A stretch of DNA of 64,000 nt from positions 62,001-126,000 of the forward strand of contig NZ_LVCF01000035.1 of the NCBI RefSeq assembly GCF_001594145.1. Direction: 5' to 3'. Positions within the stretch are counted from its first letter, which is position 1. Every line of letters begins with the position of its first letter. The notes beneath the pieces are model-generated. The model saw only the letters and a program-made list of their open reading frames with translations. It ran no database searches and was not told the origin of the DNA. This document shows, piece by piece, positions 47,442-56,906 of the stretch. The stretch is from Branchiibius sp. NY16-3462-2 (GTDB lineage Bacteria > Actinomycetota > Actinomycetes > Actinomycetales > Dermatophilaceae). The position numbers and the translations under genes are program-made.

Positions 47442-49408
47442 TGCTGCTTCTCCAGCTGGTCGGCCATCCAGGTCCAGACGATCGGGGCGGCCTGGGGGGT
47501 GAAGTGCAGCCCGTCCTGCCAGAGCGGTTGGCCGTTGATCGTGTCGCGGTACCCGTCCGCGCACAGGAAGGAGAACAGATCGAGCACCTGGACGCCGTTG
47601 CGCTTGGCCCACGCCCCGGCAACCGCGTTGAGGTGGCGGACCTTGGCGTCGTCGTTGATGGCGCTGATCTCTGAGTCGTTCGTGAAGGCGGCCATCCGGT
47701 GACAGGACAGGTTGAGCAACACGAACCGGCGGGCACCCGCGTGGTCCGCACCGGAGCGCACCTGGTCCAACGACCGTTCGATGAACGCGTCGTGCGCTGC
47801 GCTGCCGAAGCGTAGTTGCGTGCCGTCGACCTCGAAGTCGTTCACGAACGCCTGGCTGACGGGGTAGATCACCATGTCGGGGTGCTGTTGGCTGAGATCG
47901 GCGACCCACTGGCTTGTCCAGGCGGGGCACTGGCTCAGCGTGGGTTGCACCTGGCCGTCGATGATCCGCTTGCCCGGCCAGGGTTCGCAACCCAGGCTGG
48001 TCACGCTCTGCACCTGCATCATCGGTAGGGCCGCGGCCGGAAACCACTGGGCCAGGCCGAGCGGCACCGAGTTCCCGACCAGACTGACCCGCGTGGCCGC
48101 GCCGGACGCCGATGGGGCCGGCGCCGAGTAGCTGATCTGGGGGCCGGCGGTCTGGGTGGGTGCGGCCACCGCGTCCCCCGTGCGCACACCCGCGATCAGA
48201 GCGATGGCGAGCAAAGGAACCGCCGCACACGCCACGACCTTGCCCAGCCACGGCCGGGAAGGCACCAGGGCGCGCAGACCGCCGCGGTGCACCGGTTGCT
48301 CGACGAAGCGATAGCTGAGGTACGCCGCGCCGAGCGAAACAGCAATCCGCACCACCGAGAGGGGTGCGCCTGTGAGGCCGATCCGGTCGGGGGTGAGGAA
48401 CACGATGACCGGCCAGTGCCACAGGTAGAACGAGTAGCTGAGACGGCCCAGCCATACCAGGGGAGCGGCCGACAACACCCGCTGGACGGGCGTGGCGATC
48501 GGGGCCGCCGCTGCGGCGATGACCACGAGCGACAGCAAGCAGATGACAATGAGGCCGCCCCGAAACAGCCACGAGGCGTTCTCGTCGGCTACCACGAAGG
48601 TCGCGAGCACGGCCAGGCCGGCAGGGAGCGCGACCCACCCGATCCAGCGGTCGAAAACGCGCAGATCGTCCCCGGCGCCGACTCGCTGCCCGAAGTCATG
48701 GCCGCCCAGCCAGATGCCCCCGATGACGCCGATGAGCAGTTCGAACGCACGGGTGAATGTCGAGTAATAGACGTTCGTGGGGTCGGTCCCCGGGATGTAT
48801 TGCACGCCCATCCACAACGCGGACGCCACGGCCAACACGGTGAAAACGGTGGTCAATGGCCCACGCGGGGCTCGAGGGGTGAATCGCCGGGTCAGTGCGA
48901 GCACGGCGATGAGCAGCAACGGGAAGACGAGGTAGAACTGCTCCTCGATGGCCAGCGACCAGGTGTGCCGCAGCGGCGACGGCAGCCCCAGCGTGCTGCC
49001 GAAGTAGGTGTCGTCGGACAACAGCAGCCGCCAGTTGGCGACGTAACACAACGTCGCGAGGGCATCCAGGGCGATGGAAGCCCGGCGTGCCGGCAGCGAC
49101 CAGAAGTTGCTGACAACCAGGACTACCCCGACCATCAGGACCAGGCCCGGTAGCAACCGGCGCGCTCGGGCCAACCAGAACGCGAGCAGGTCGATCGACT
49201 GCCACCGCCGGTACTCGGCGAGCAGCAACGAGCAGATCAGGAACCCGGACAACACGAAGAAGACATCGACGCCGAGCCAGCCGCCACGCAACCAACCGGC
49301 GCCCAGGTGGAAGATCACCACACCCAGCACGGCCAGTGCCCGCACCCCGTCCAGAGCGGGTCGATAGGGCAGCGTTCGCCCCGCCTGCCGATCCCCCGTG
49401 TGCTGCAC
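47438..49408 (-). CDS. membrane acyltransferase 3 with C-terminal SGNH domain
   Basis: The 656-residue protein has an acyltransferase-3 membrane domain (about 15-390, ten or more helices; RPALDGVRALAVLGVVIFHLG, DVFFVLSGFLI, RHTWSLAIEEQFYLVFP) and an extracellular SGNH-type domain (about 430-656). It resembles OatA-like and other enzymes that O-acylate surface glycans. In SGNH block I the usual GDS reads GNS (SLVGNSVPLG); the Ser nucleophile and DGLHF are kept. GTG 49408 is six bases after minus-strand TACTCT and fits a leaderless start. Confidence 0.92.
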   Translation of the reverse strand: MQHTGDRQAGRTLPYRPALDGVRALAVLGVVIFHLGAGWLRGGWLGVDVFFVLSGFLICSLLLAEYRRWQSIDLLAFWLARARRLLPGLVLMVGVVLVVSNFWSLPARRASIALDALATLCYVANWRLLLSDDTYFGSTLGLPSPLRHTWSLAIEEQFYLVFPLLLIAVLALTRRFTPRAPRGPLTTVFTVLAVASALWMGVQYIPGTDPTNVYYSTFTRAFELLIGVIGGIWLGGHDFGQRVGAGDDLRVFDRWIGWVALPAGLAVLATFVVADENASWLFRGGLIVICLLSLVVIAAAAAPIATPVQRVLSAAPLVWLGRLSYSFYLWHWPVIVFLTPDRIGLTGAPLSVVRIAVSLGAAYLSYRFVEQPVHRGGLRALVPSRPWLGKVVACAAVPLLAIALIAGVRTGDAVAAPTQTAGPQISYSAPAPSASGAATRVSLVGNSVPLGLAQWFPAAALPMMQVQSVTSLGCEPWPGKRIIDGQVQPTLSQCPAWTSQWVADLSQQHPDMVIYPVSQAFVNDFEVDGTQLRFGSAAHDAFIERSLDQVRSGADHAGARRFVLLNLSCHRMAAFTNDSEISAINDDAKVRHLNAVAGAWAKRNGVQVLDLFSFLCADGYRDTINGQPLWQDGLHFTPQAAPIVWTWMADQLEKQQ

Positions 49409-49413
49409 GCCAC

Positions 49414-49420
49414 TAGAGTA
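49414..49420. promoter_or_regulatory. shared symmetric -10 element between acyltransferase and small membrane gene
   Basis: TAGAGTA gives TAGAGT on the plus strand (eight bases before ATG 49428) and TACTCT on the minus strand (six bases before GTG 49408). The two starts are 20 bases apart. Confidence 0.5.
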
Positions 49421-49427
49421 AGTGGCT

Positions 49428-49835
49428 ATGTCCGAGCAACCCGCATTGCCCAGTACCACGCGCAACGCCGTGTCCCTACGGACCGGTAGCAAGGTCTGCC
49501 TGCTGCTGGCGCTGGTGGCGCTGGCGGCCGCAGCGTATTTCTACTTCGCGCCCTCGACATTGCGCACCCAGACCGGTGGGGTGTTCGGCTGCGGCTCTCC
49601 GGGCAGTCCGGTCGACGGTGACTTCGCCCGCAGTGTCTGTCAGAACATCACCGACGTCGACCTCTACCGCAGCTACCTCCTGCTGGCCGTCGCCCTCATC
49701 GTGGGTGTCCTCGGCTGCGCCTTGTTCGGCGTGGATCGCCGGCAGGTCGAGCGACGCCCACGCGGCTACATCTCCGAGGACGGCCGTTTCGAGACCGCAC
49801 CCCGCCCGGACGACGCGGGCCAGGAGTCTGCCTGA
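49428..49835 (+). CDS. two-helix membrane protein of unknown function
   Basis: A 135-residue protein with transmembrane segments at about 22-42 and 83-103 and a loop between them carrying two Cys (VFGCGSPGSP, RSVCQN) that could form an extracytoplasmic disulfide. The C-terminus is charged and cytoplasmic. I do not recognise a family. ATG 49428 follows TAGAGT by eight bases. The stop overlaps the next ATG (TGATG), so it is coupled to the methyltransferase. Confidence 0.75.
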   Translation: MSEQPALPSTTRNAVSLRTGSKVCLLLALVALAAAAYFYFAPSTLRTQTGGVFGCGSPGSPVDGDFARSVCQNITDVDLYRSYLLLAVALIVGVLGCALFGVDRRQVERRPRGYISEDGRFETAPRPDDAGQESA

Positions 49836-50671
49836 TGGACACCGCGAAGTTTCTGGCTGCAGTCCCCGCCCTCTTCGACGGGGATCCGCAGACCACTGCA
49901 CCCTCGGACCCGCGGTGGCAGGGGTTCGTCGACGGCCCGGATGCGGTGACCGGCTTCACCGGCCCGAACGAGTTGGCCGTGTTGCATGCGGCCGCAAACC
50001 TGTTGCCACCAGACGAGGTCTATCTGGAGGTAGGCACGTTCAAGGGGCGCTCGCTGTGCGCCGCGGTGCAGGATGCACAGGACCAGAAGTTCTACGCCAT
50101 GGAGAACTTCCTCGAATTCGGGATGGCCGGGCAGGAAGCCCGCGCTGAACTCGAGACCAACCTGGAGCAGCATGCATCGGGAGCGCAGGTGCACCTGTTG
50201 GAGGGCGACTGCTTCAAACTGATGGCGCAGCCGGACCTTCTGCCCGGTCCGGTGGGGGTCTACTTCTACGACGGTGAACACACCTTGCTGTCGCACTATC
50301 TGGCGCTGGCCGTCGTCGAGCCGCTGTTGGCCGATGAAGCGCTGGTACTGGTCGACGACGCGACCTGGCCGGTCGTCAAGCGCGCCCACCAGCAGTTCAT
50401 CAAGCGGCACCCCGGGTGGCAGGTTGCCGAGTGTTGGGATGCCCGGGAGGCGGACGATCCGCTGTGGGCCAACGGGTTACACGCTCTGGTCTACCGCCGT
50501 CCGCCGGGGGCGGGGCGCGAGCTGAGCCGCACCGACGAGGCACTGCGCTACTACCAGGCGCACGTGCAGGACCGTCTCAACAGCGTTGCGTGGAAGGCCG
50601 CCGCCCGGTTCCCCGGGCCGGCCAAGGAAGCAGCGCGCTGGGTGATGGGACGCTCGCGCAAGATCGACTGA
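49835..50671 (+). CDS. class I SAM-dependent methyltransferase
   Basis: A 278-residue protein with the SAM-binding strand-loop YLEVGTFKGRSLCAA (about 65-80) and the later acidic motif YFYDGEHTLLSHYLAL, typical of Methyltransf_24 type enzymes found in glycan and antibiotic clusters. The substrate is unknown; its place among polysaccharide genes suggests a sugar or lipid intermediate. Convergent with the flippase gene. Confidence 0.82.
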   Translation: MDTAKFLAAVPALFDGDPQTTAPSDPRWQGFVDGPDAVTGFTGPNELAVLHAAANLLPPDEVYLEVGTFKGRSLCAAVQDAQDQKFYAMENFLEFGMAGQEARAELETNLEQHASGAQVHLLEGDCFKLMAQPDLLPGPVGVYFYDGEHTLLSHYLALAVVEPLLADEALVLVDDATWPVVKRAHQQFIKRHPGWQVAECWDAREADDPLWANGLHALVYRRPPGAGRELSRTDEALRYYQAHVQDRLNSVAWKAAARFPGPAKEAARWVMGRSRKID

Positions 50672-50675
50672 GGTC

Positions 50676-51866
50676 TCACCGCCGCAGTCGTAGTTCGATC
50701 AGCCCGCCCAGGGCGATGACGCTGGCGCCCACGCCGCAGACCAGGGCGATCTGCGCGCCCGAACCATGCATCCATAGTGCGATCACCGCGATCTGCGCGG
50801 CGGTGACCAGCCAGGTCAGGGCGCCCAGGGCGGCGCGCCCGCGGCTCATCTCCGAGAACAGCCATACCTGGGCCAGCGCCCAGGCGATGCCGAGCAGGAC
50901 GCAGGCCAGCGCGAGAGGTCCGTACTCGGCGTACTCCTGACCGCCCGCCGCCGTGACCCAGAAGCGCGGGTTGATCGCCACAATGGCGAATCCGGTCAGT
51001 CCGATCAGGACCACCAGACCCGTCGCCCGCAGCAGCGCGCGGGTCGCGTCCACCCGGTGCATCCGCGGGACCACGATGAGGGCGATGAACTGCGTGCCCC
51101 AGAAAATGGCCCGCGCAAAGGTGGAGGCCAGGGCGTAACCGCCTGACTCGTGTGGGCTCAGGAAGTGCCGGGCCAGCAGCACATCGACGTTGGTGAGGGC
51201 GATGAACGCGGCGAGCGAACTGTTGGAGCGCACCATCTCGGCGACCAACCCGTGGCCGGTGGCAGGTAGCGCGCGCAGTTCGCGGCGGCACAACCACGCG
51301 CCGATCAGGACGGTGGCGACGTTCGCGATGAGCATCGCGGCCATGACGCCGGTGACGTCGGTGCGCAGCGCCGCGGCGACGAAGGCCGCGACCAGCCGGG
51401 TGATCGCCGTCGCGATGTAGAGCAGCGCAAGCGCAGGTAGGCGGTGGCTGCCCAGGAGGATGCCCTGCAAACAGCCGGTGATCAGCATCCCGGGCAGCAT
51501 CGCGGCCAGCAGCACGACCGCCCACACCGACGACAGGTGGAAGGCGGCGGCCAGGGCGGGGGCGATCGCGACCGTGACAACGGTGGCCACCGCGGACAGC
51601 AGCAGGGTCGCCCGCAACCCGGAGGTGACCTCGCCGGTGCGATCGAGCGCGATCCGACGGGCAATGATCACCTGGAACGCGCCGGCCGGGATGGACAGCA
51701 GGACGCCGTACGCACTCAGCGCGCTGTAACCGCCGAAGTCGGCCGCGCCCAGCGAACGGGACAACAGCAGGACGACCAAGTAGCCGATGGCATTGGCGGC
51801 GCCCATCGCGATGCCCAGCGCGGCACTGCGCATCCGCCCCGGCGACGACAGGGGCGGGGCTGACAC
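50676..51866 (-). CDS. polysaccharide flippase (MOP/Wzx-like)
   Basis: The 396-residue membrane protein has about 12 helices, beginning ALGIAMGAANAIGYLVVLLLSRSLGAADFGGYSAL, the N-terminal signature of oligosaccharidyl-lipid flippases. It probably moves lipid-linked sugar units across the membrane. GTG 51866 is eight bases after minus-strand TAACCT (leaderless prediction). Confidence 0.85.
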   Translation of the reverse strand: MSAPPLSSPGRMRSAALGIAMGAANAIGYLVVLLLSRSLGAADFGGYSALSAYGVLLSIPAGAFQVIIARRIALDRTGEVTSGLRATLLLSAVATVVTVAIAPALAAAFHLSSVWAVVLLAAMLPGMLITGCLQGILLGSHRLPALALLYIATAITRLVAAFVAAALRTDVTGVMAAMLIANVATVLIGAWLCRRELRALPATGHGLVAEMVRSNSSLAAFIALTNVDVLLARHFLSPHESGGYALASTFARAIFWGTQFIALIVVPRMHRVDATRALLRATGLVVLIGLTGFAIVAINPRFWVTAAGGQEYAEYGPLALACVLLGIAWALAQVWLFSEMSRGRAALGALTWLVTAAQIAVIALWMHGSGAQIALVCGVGASVIALGGLIELRLRR

Positions 51867-51873
51867 GGTGACC

Positions 51874-51880
51874 TAGGTTA
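51874..51880. promoter_or_regulatory. symmetric -10 element between flippase and aftD
   Basis: TAGGTTA reads TAGGTT on the plus strand and TAACCT on the minus strand, the same heptamer geometry as the other divergent pairs. It would start the flippase mRNA at its GTG, and an aftD mRNA near 51886 with a 52-base leader. A second plus-strand -10, TATATT, lies at 51890-51895. Confidence 0.4.
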
Positions 51881-51937
51881 CTCCCGGGTTATATTGGCGC
51901 GGCCCGCCCCCGCTGGCGTGGCCCTGTCCTCAAGCCA

Positions 51938-54900
51938 ATGGAGTCCGTCGTCGTGCGCCGTGTCCTCACCCCCTACCGGGTCACGGTGGGCGTGCTGGTG
52001 CTGGCGCTCGCGGCCGTCGTCTTCCTCAACGGGTTGGGCGAGTTCAACACCGACATCAAGCCGGAGGTCTACCTCGACCCGTGGCGTACGGCGCGTAGTT
52101 ACCTGGCCGCGTGGCTGCCCTCTCCCTACCTCGGCTCACCCAACTTCAACGTCGGTCTCGTCCCGGTCCTGGCGGTCGTCGGTGTCCTGCGCTCGATCGG
52201 GTTGTCCCCGGAGTGGGCGTTCAAGGTCTTCCACCTCGGGTTGTGGCTGATCGCGGCCTGCGGCGCAGCCCGGCTGCTGCGCGAACTGTCGCCCCGGATC
52301 AGCAAATGGGCCGCGCTTGGTGCCGGTGTTTTCTATCTGGCCAATCCGTACACGGTCCAAGCCGGTTCGACGCTCGCGATCGCCCTCCCGCTGGCCTTCC
52401 TGCCCTGGCAGTTGTGGTGTTTCCTGCGCGCGCTGCGTGCCGACAACCGTTGGGGCACCTGGGGGTGGGCCGCGCTGTTCGGGCTGACCTTCTTTGCGAT
52501 GAGCGGTATGAACGCCGGGGTCGTGCCGGTGCTGCAACTGCTGGCCCTCTTGCCCCTGATCGTCTTCGCGCGAATCCAGTGGCGGATCGGCTGGGGTCGG
52601 ATCGGGTGGAGCGTGCTGCGCTGCGCCCTCTTCGTGCTCGGGGTTTCGGTCTACTGGTTGGTGCCCGCGATCTCCGCGCAGGCGACCGGTTCCTCGATCA
52701 CGGCCGCCTCGGAGACCGTGTCCGGTATCGCGCAGGTTTCCTCGTACCCCGAGGTATTGCGCGGGATGGGCCTCTGGCCGCTCTACGGCTACGACTCCAC
52801 GGGCGCGTGGTTACCGCAGTACCAGGCCTACATCACCAGTCCGCTGGTCATGCTGCTCACCATCGCGTGGCCCGCCCTCGCGCTGGTGTCGCTGCGATGG
52901 GCCCGCGGTCTGGCCCGGTGGTTCGCGGTCGGCGGTATCGCGATCGCCGCGGTTATCATGGTCGGCGCGTTCCCCGGCGACCAACCCGCCTCGCCCTTCG
53001 GTCAGGCCCTCACTCGGTTGCTCGCGGTGCCGGCCCTGTCGGCGTTCCGCACCACCAACAAGATCGGTGCGGTGCTCGCGCTGTGTTTCGCGTTGGCCCT
53101 CGGCGGCGGCCTCGTGGCGCTGGCCCGCCGGTTACGCCGATTGCCGGCGATCGCGCCGGTCGTTGCCGCGGGCGGGGTGGCCCTGCTCGTCGCGTGGACC
53201 CTGCCGGCCCTGACCGGCAATTTCTACATCTCGCCCCTCGACATCCCGGGCTACTGGCACCAGGCCGCGGCCGCCGCCGACGAGGGCAACCCCGATTCGG
53301 CGGTGCTGGTGCTGCCGGGCCAGGTCACGTCGCAGTACCGCTGGTCGACCAACCGGCCGGACGATCTGGCCAACGCATTGTTCACCCGGAACGTGATCCT
53401 GCCCTACACCACCCCCAATGCATCGGCCCCTGCGGCGAACTTCTCGGCAGCTCTGGACGAGACCTTCCAGAGCGGCACGTCATCGGCCGACTTCATCTCC
53501 ACGGCAGCGCGCTACCTCGGCGCGGACAAGGTCCTGCTCCGGCACGACATCAACTGGCAGACCGACGGTGGCGCCTCGCCGCTACAGACCGCGGCCGCGG
53601 TCGGAAATGATCCGGGTCTGATCGGTCTGGCCAACTACGGCACGGGCGGCGAGTACATCTTCGGTCCGGCCGAGACCCCGACCGGGGAAGGGGTCTATCT
53701 GTCGCCGCTGCAGTTGTACGGCGTGAAGAGCGCTACCACGACCCTGCGGGCCGAGAGCGCCGACGGGTCGCTGCTGGTCGCCGGTGACGGGTGGTCGGTG
53801 CCCGCGATGACGCGCGCCGACCTACTGGGCAGCACCCCGAGCTTCCAGTACGCCTCGGGTCTGAGCACTGCGCAGTTGGACGCTGCACTGCGTACTAGCG
53901 GACGTCTGGTGTTGACCGACACCAACGCCCGCCGTGACACCTACACCAACCGGCTGACCAACAACCAGGGCCCGCTACTGGCTGCGGACCAGCCGCTCAC
54001 CATCACCCGCACGCTGGGAACCAACAGCGACGACCAGACCGTGTTGGTGCGCTCCGGAGCGATCGTGACGGCATCCGGGTATGGCGGAACGTTCTTCGGG
54101 ATGCCGTACGCCGTGCCGGAGAACGCCCTGGACGGCAACCCCGATACCGCCTGGCTGGTGGGTGATTTCGGGACAGCACGCAACCAGTGGCTGAAGATCG
54201 AGCAGCCGGTAGCGCAGCCGCTGCACACCATCCGGATCGCGCAGGCGGCCACCGGTGGCGGCGTGCACATCGACCGCGTCCTGGTGCAGGCTGGCGACGT
54301 GAGCAAGACCGTCCGGCTACCGGACACCGGGTACGCCGATGTCGACCTGGGCGGCGTGAACGCCGCCACGGTGAAGATCACCATCGAGAGCACCCGCGGC
54401 GACGGCTACAACGTCGTCGGAATCTCCGACATCCAGATGCCCGGTCAGCTCGCCGAGCGCACGGCACGCACCCCCCTGACCTTCACCTCGGCGTACGGCG
54501 ACCTGGACTCCGCGGGTAAGGCCCGTTTCGATGCCACACCGCTGGACGTCCTCCTGACCCGGGTCGTCGGCACGGCGTCCACCAGCGACGACGCGGAGCC
54601 GTCGCTGCGCCGGATCGTCACCCTGCCCGACGCGCGCACGTTCACCGCAACGGCCGCTGTGCGGGTGGACGGCGGCCCACAGGTGTTGCAGCGGCTCTAC
54701 GACGACGTCGCCGGATTCTCGACCGCGGTGCGGGCCACCTCCTCGGGCTTCTACTTCGACAACCCCGGCGCGCGCGCTTCCATGGCCGCCGATGGTTCCA
54801 ACGGCACCAGCTGGATCCCGGCGAGCACCGGGGGCCAGGGCACCCGCCTCGTCGGAGCCTGGTGGCAGATCGACAGCGCCGCCCGTGACATCACCTCGGT

Positions 54901-56095
54901 CAAGGTGACCCAACGACCCGGGCTCGGGGACGCCACGGGGGTCAGCACCCGATGGGCAGACCGGGTCGCCGTCCTGGTGGACGGCAAGCAGGTCGCCACG
55001 GCCACCCTCACCAAGAACGGCACGACGACCATCCCCATCCCGGCGGTGGACGGCCGACCGGTGCGCGGTACGTCGGTGCGTCTCAGTGTGCTCAGCGACT
55101 CCGGGTCGAACGCCGGGCCACCGGCCCAGTTCACCCAGATCGACACCGGCGTCCAGATGCGCAAAGCGGCGGCCGGCGCCGCCGATGCGCCCGATCCCTG
55201 CCGGGACGTCGCCACTGTCGATGGCCGCGCGTTGCGGATGCGCCCGACCGCGGCCACCATTGCGTCATTCAGCCAGGCGGGCACCGCGTGGGAGGCCTGC
55301 AGCAAAGTCACCGCCAGTGCCGGTCAGCACCAGATCAACCAGGCCGACGGCTTCACCATCGACTCGTTGACCCTGCGCGACACCATCGCCCAGCACACGA
55401 CGCAGTCACCGGCCGTGCAGCAGAAGATCATCCGGAACGACGCCACACGAAAGACCCTGCAACTGAACGGAACCGGTCCGGTCGCCGTACTCATCGGGCA
55501 GAGTTACGACCCCCGCTGGCACGCCACCATCGATGGTAGGGATCTGGGTGCACCGCAGGTCATCGACGGCTACTCCACCGGTTGGCGGATCGATCTGACC
55601 GGGCCGGCAACCGTGGATTTCCACTACCAACCGCAGACCACGGCCAACATCGCATTGGCGGTTTCGGGCGGCTTCCTGCTGGCCTCGTTGGTGCTCGCCG
55701 GGCGCTGGCGCCGCTTGCGCACAGCCGTGCAGGTGCCGATCGACACGGTGCGTGCGGCGCCGGTGGGCGTTGCCGGCCGCATCGGACTGGAGATCGCGCT
55801 CGCGGCTACCGCATGGTTCTTCGTGGGTCTGCCGGGACTGTTGGCTGCCATCGTGGCCATTGCCGCGGTTCGTTCCGGGCGGGTCCGGGCGTGGCATCTT
55901 CAGGTCGCGGGCGCTGCGCTGGTCGCAGTCTCCATCGTTGTGTTCATCGTGCTGCTGGGCGATGGCCGCGGCACACTGTCGGCAACGTCGGTGCGAGCCC
56001 ATCTGTGGCCGCACTATCTTGCCGGTTTCGGGCTCGTCCTGGCGCTGACGGGCACATTGTGGACTCTCTGGCGCGGTGGTGGGGACCATGACTGA
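51938..56095 (+). CDS. aftD: AftD-like alpha-(1->3)-arabinofuranosyltransferase family protein
   Basis: A 1385-residue membrane protein: a GT-C domain with about 11 helices (1-430) and an acidic first loop (FNTDIKPEVYLDP), a long extracytoplasmic region (about 430-1230) with F5/8-type carbohydrate-binding folds near 705-830 (ENALDGNPDTAWLV) and 935-1075 (AADGSNGTSWI), and five C-terminal helices. Size and architecture match mycobacterial AftD, which adds branching arabinose. The donor here is unknown because non-mycolate relatives may build other glycans. Overlaps the GT2 gene by eight bases. Confidence 0.88.
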   Translation: MESVVVRRVLTPYRVTVGVLVLALAAVVFLNGLGEFNTDIKPEVYLDPWRTARSYLAAWLPSPYLGSPNFNVGLVPVLAVVGVLRSIGLSPEWAFKVFHLGLWLIAACGAARLLRELSPRISKWAALGAGVFYLANPYTVQAGSTLAIALPLAFLPWQLWCFLRALRADNRWGTWGWAALFGLTFFAMSGMNAGVVPVLQLLALLPLIVFARIQWRIGWGRIGWSVLRCALFVLGVSVYWLVPAISAQATGSSITAASETVSGIAQVSSYPEVLRGMGLWPLYGYDSTGAWLPQYQAYITSPLVMLLTIAWPALALVSLRWARGLARWFAVGGIAIAAVIMVGAFPGDQPASPFGQALTRLLAVPALSAFRTTNKIGAVLALCFALALGGGLVALARRLRRLPAIAPVVAAGGVALLVAWTLPALTGNFYISPLDIPGYWHQAAAAADEGNPDSAVLVLPGQVTSQYRWSTNRPDDLANALFTRNVILPYTTPNASAPAANFSAALDETFQSGTSSADFISTAARYLGADKVLLRHDINWQTDGGASPLQTAAAVGNDPGLIGLANYGTGGEYIFGPAETPTGEGVYLSPLQLYGVKSATTTLRAESADGSLLVAGDGWSVPAMTRADLLGSTPSFQYASGLSTAQLDAALRTSGRLVLTDTNARRDTYTNRLTNNQGPLLAADQPLTITRTLGTNSDDQTVLVRSGAIVTASGYGGTFFGMPYAVPENALDGNPDTAWLVGDFGTARNQWLKIEQPVAQPLHTIRIAQAATGGGVHIDRVLVQAGDVSKTVRLPDTGYADVDLGGVNAATVKITIESTRGDGYNVVGISDIQMPGQLAERTARTPLTFTSAYGDLDSAGKARFDATPLDVLLTRVVGTASTSDDAEPSLRRIVTLPDARTFTATAAVRVDGGPQVLQRLYDDVAGFSTAVRATSSGFYFDNPGARASMAADGSNGTSWIPASTGGQGTRLVGAWWQIDSAARDITSVKVTQRPGLGDATGVSTRWADRVAVLVDGKQVATATLTKNGTTTIPIPAVDGRPVRGTSVRLSVLSDSGSNAGPPAQFTQIDTGVQMRKAAAGAADAPDPCRDVATVDGRALRMRPTAATIASFSQAGTAWEACSKVTASAGQHQINQADGFTIDSLTLRDTIAQHTTQSPAVQQKIIRNDATRKTLQLNGTGPVAVLIGQSYDPRWHATIDGRDLGAPQVIDGYSTGWRIDLTGPATVDFHYQPQTTANIALAVSGGFLLASLVLAGRWRRLRTAVQVPIDTVRAAPVGVAGRIGLEIALAATAWFFVGLPGLLAAIVAIAAVRSGRVRAWHLQVAGAALVAVSIVVFIVLLGDGRGTLSATSVRAHLWPHYLAGFGLVLALTGTLWTLWRGGGDHD

Positions 56096-56906
56096 CGTCG
56101 CCGAGCGGGTGAGCGTCGTTGTCCCGACCCGCAACAACGAGCGGACCATCGCGGCGTGTCTGGCGTCCGTGCGCGCCCAGGACTACCCGGACGTCGAACT
56201 CATCGTCGTCGACAACCACAGCACGGACGCGACGCCCAGGATCGCGCAGGAGTACGCCGATCGTTTCGAGGTGGCCGGGCCGGAGCGTTCCGCGCAACGC
56301 AACACCGGCATCGGGCTCGCAACAGGACCGTGGATCATCTGGCTGGACAGCGACATGATCCTGCCGCCGGACGCGGTTTCATCAGCGGTCGCCACGGCCG
56401 AGGAGACCGGTGCTGCCGGGGTCGCTTTGCCGGAACGTACTGTTGGACAAGGCTTTTGGACCGCCTGCCGCGCTCTGGAGAGAGAGTGTTACCTGGACCA
56501 GCCGGGTTTGCACAACCCCCGGCTGCTGCGGCGTGACTACCTGCTGAACGACGGCGGGTTCGACCTGGCGATGTCCGGTCCGGAGGATGCCGACCTGCGC
56601 CTGCGGATGCGCGAACGCGGCGACCGTATCGCGCTGGCACCGGTCATCATCGACCACGACGAGGGTCGCCTGACCCTGCGGGATATCTGGACCAAGCGCT
56701 TCTACTACGGCCTCAGCATCCCGGCCCTGGAGAACGAACACGACGGCGCGGTCACTGGTCAGGGCCGGGCGTTGCTCGCCGCGTACGTCGACAACCGCGG
56801 TCGGCTGCTACGCCGACCCGTGCACGCCGTCGGCATGGTGGCGATGCGCGGTATGGAAGCGGCCGGTTACCTCGCCGGGGCGCGCGCAGGTCGGCGCCGG
56901 CGATGA
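56088..56906 (+). CDS. GT2-family glycosyltransferase
   Basis: A 272-residue GT-A enzyme with VSVVVPTRNNERTIAACL, the DNHSTD nucleotide-binding loop, the metal-binding DSD motif (WLDSDMILPP) and the catalytic region GPEDADLRLR. Adds a sugar to a lipid-linked or cell-wall acceptor in the cytoplasm. ATG 56088 lies inside the aftD end; stop overlaps the next gene (ATGA). Confidence 0.92.
   Translation: MTDVAERVSVVVPTRNNERTIAACLASVRAQDYPDVELIVVDNHSTDATPRIAQEYADRFEVAGPERSAQRNTGIGLATGPWIIWLDSDMILPPDAVSSAVATAEETGAAGVALPERTVGQGFWTACRALERECYLDQPGLHNPRLLRRDYLLNDGGFDLAMSGPEDADLRLRMRERGDRIALAPVIIDHDEGRLTLRDIWTKRFYYGLSIPALENEHDGAVTGQGRALLAAYVDNRGRLLRRPVHAVGMVAMRGMEAAGYLAGARAGRRRR

Noticed and set aside
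47442..48638. Upstream extension of the nucleotidyltransferase frame
   Set aside because: The extension lies inside the acyltransferase gene and is Arg-rich without homology; the protein starts at 47441.
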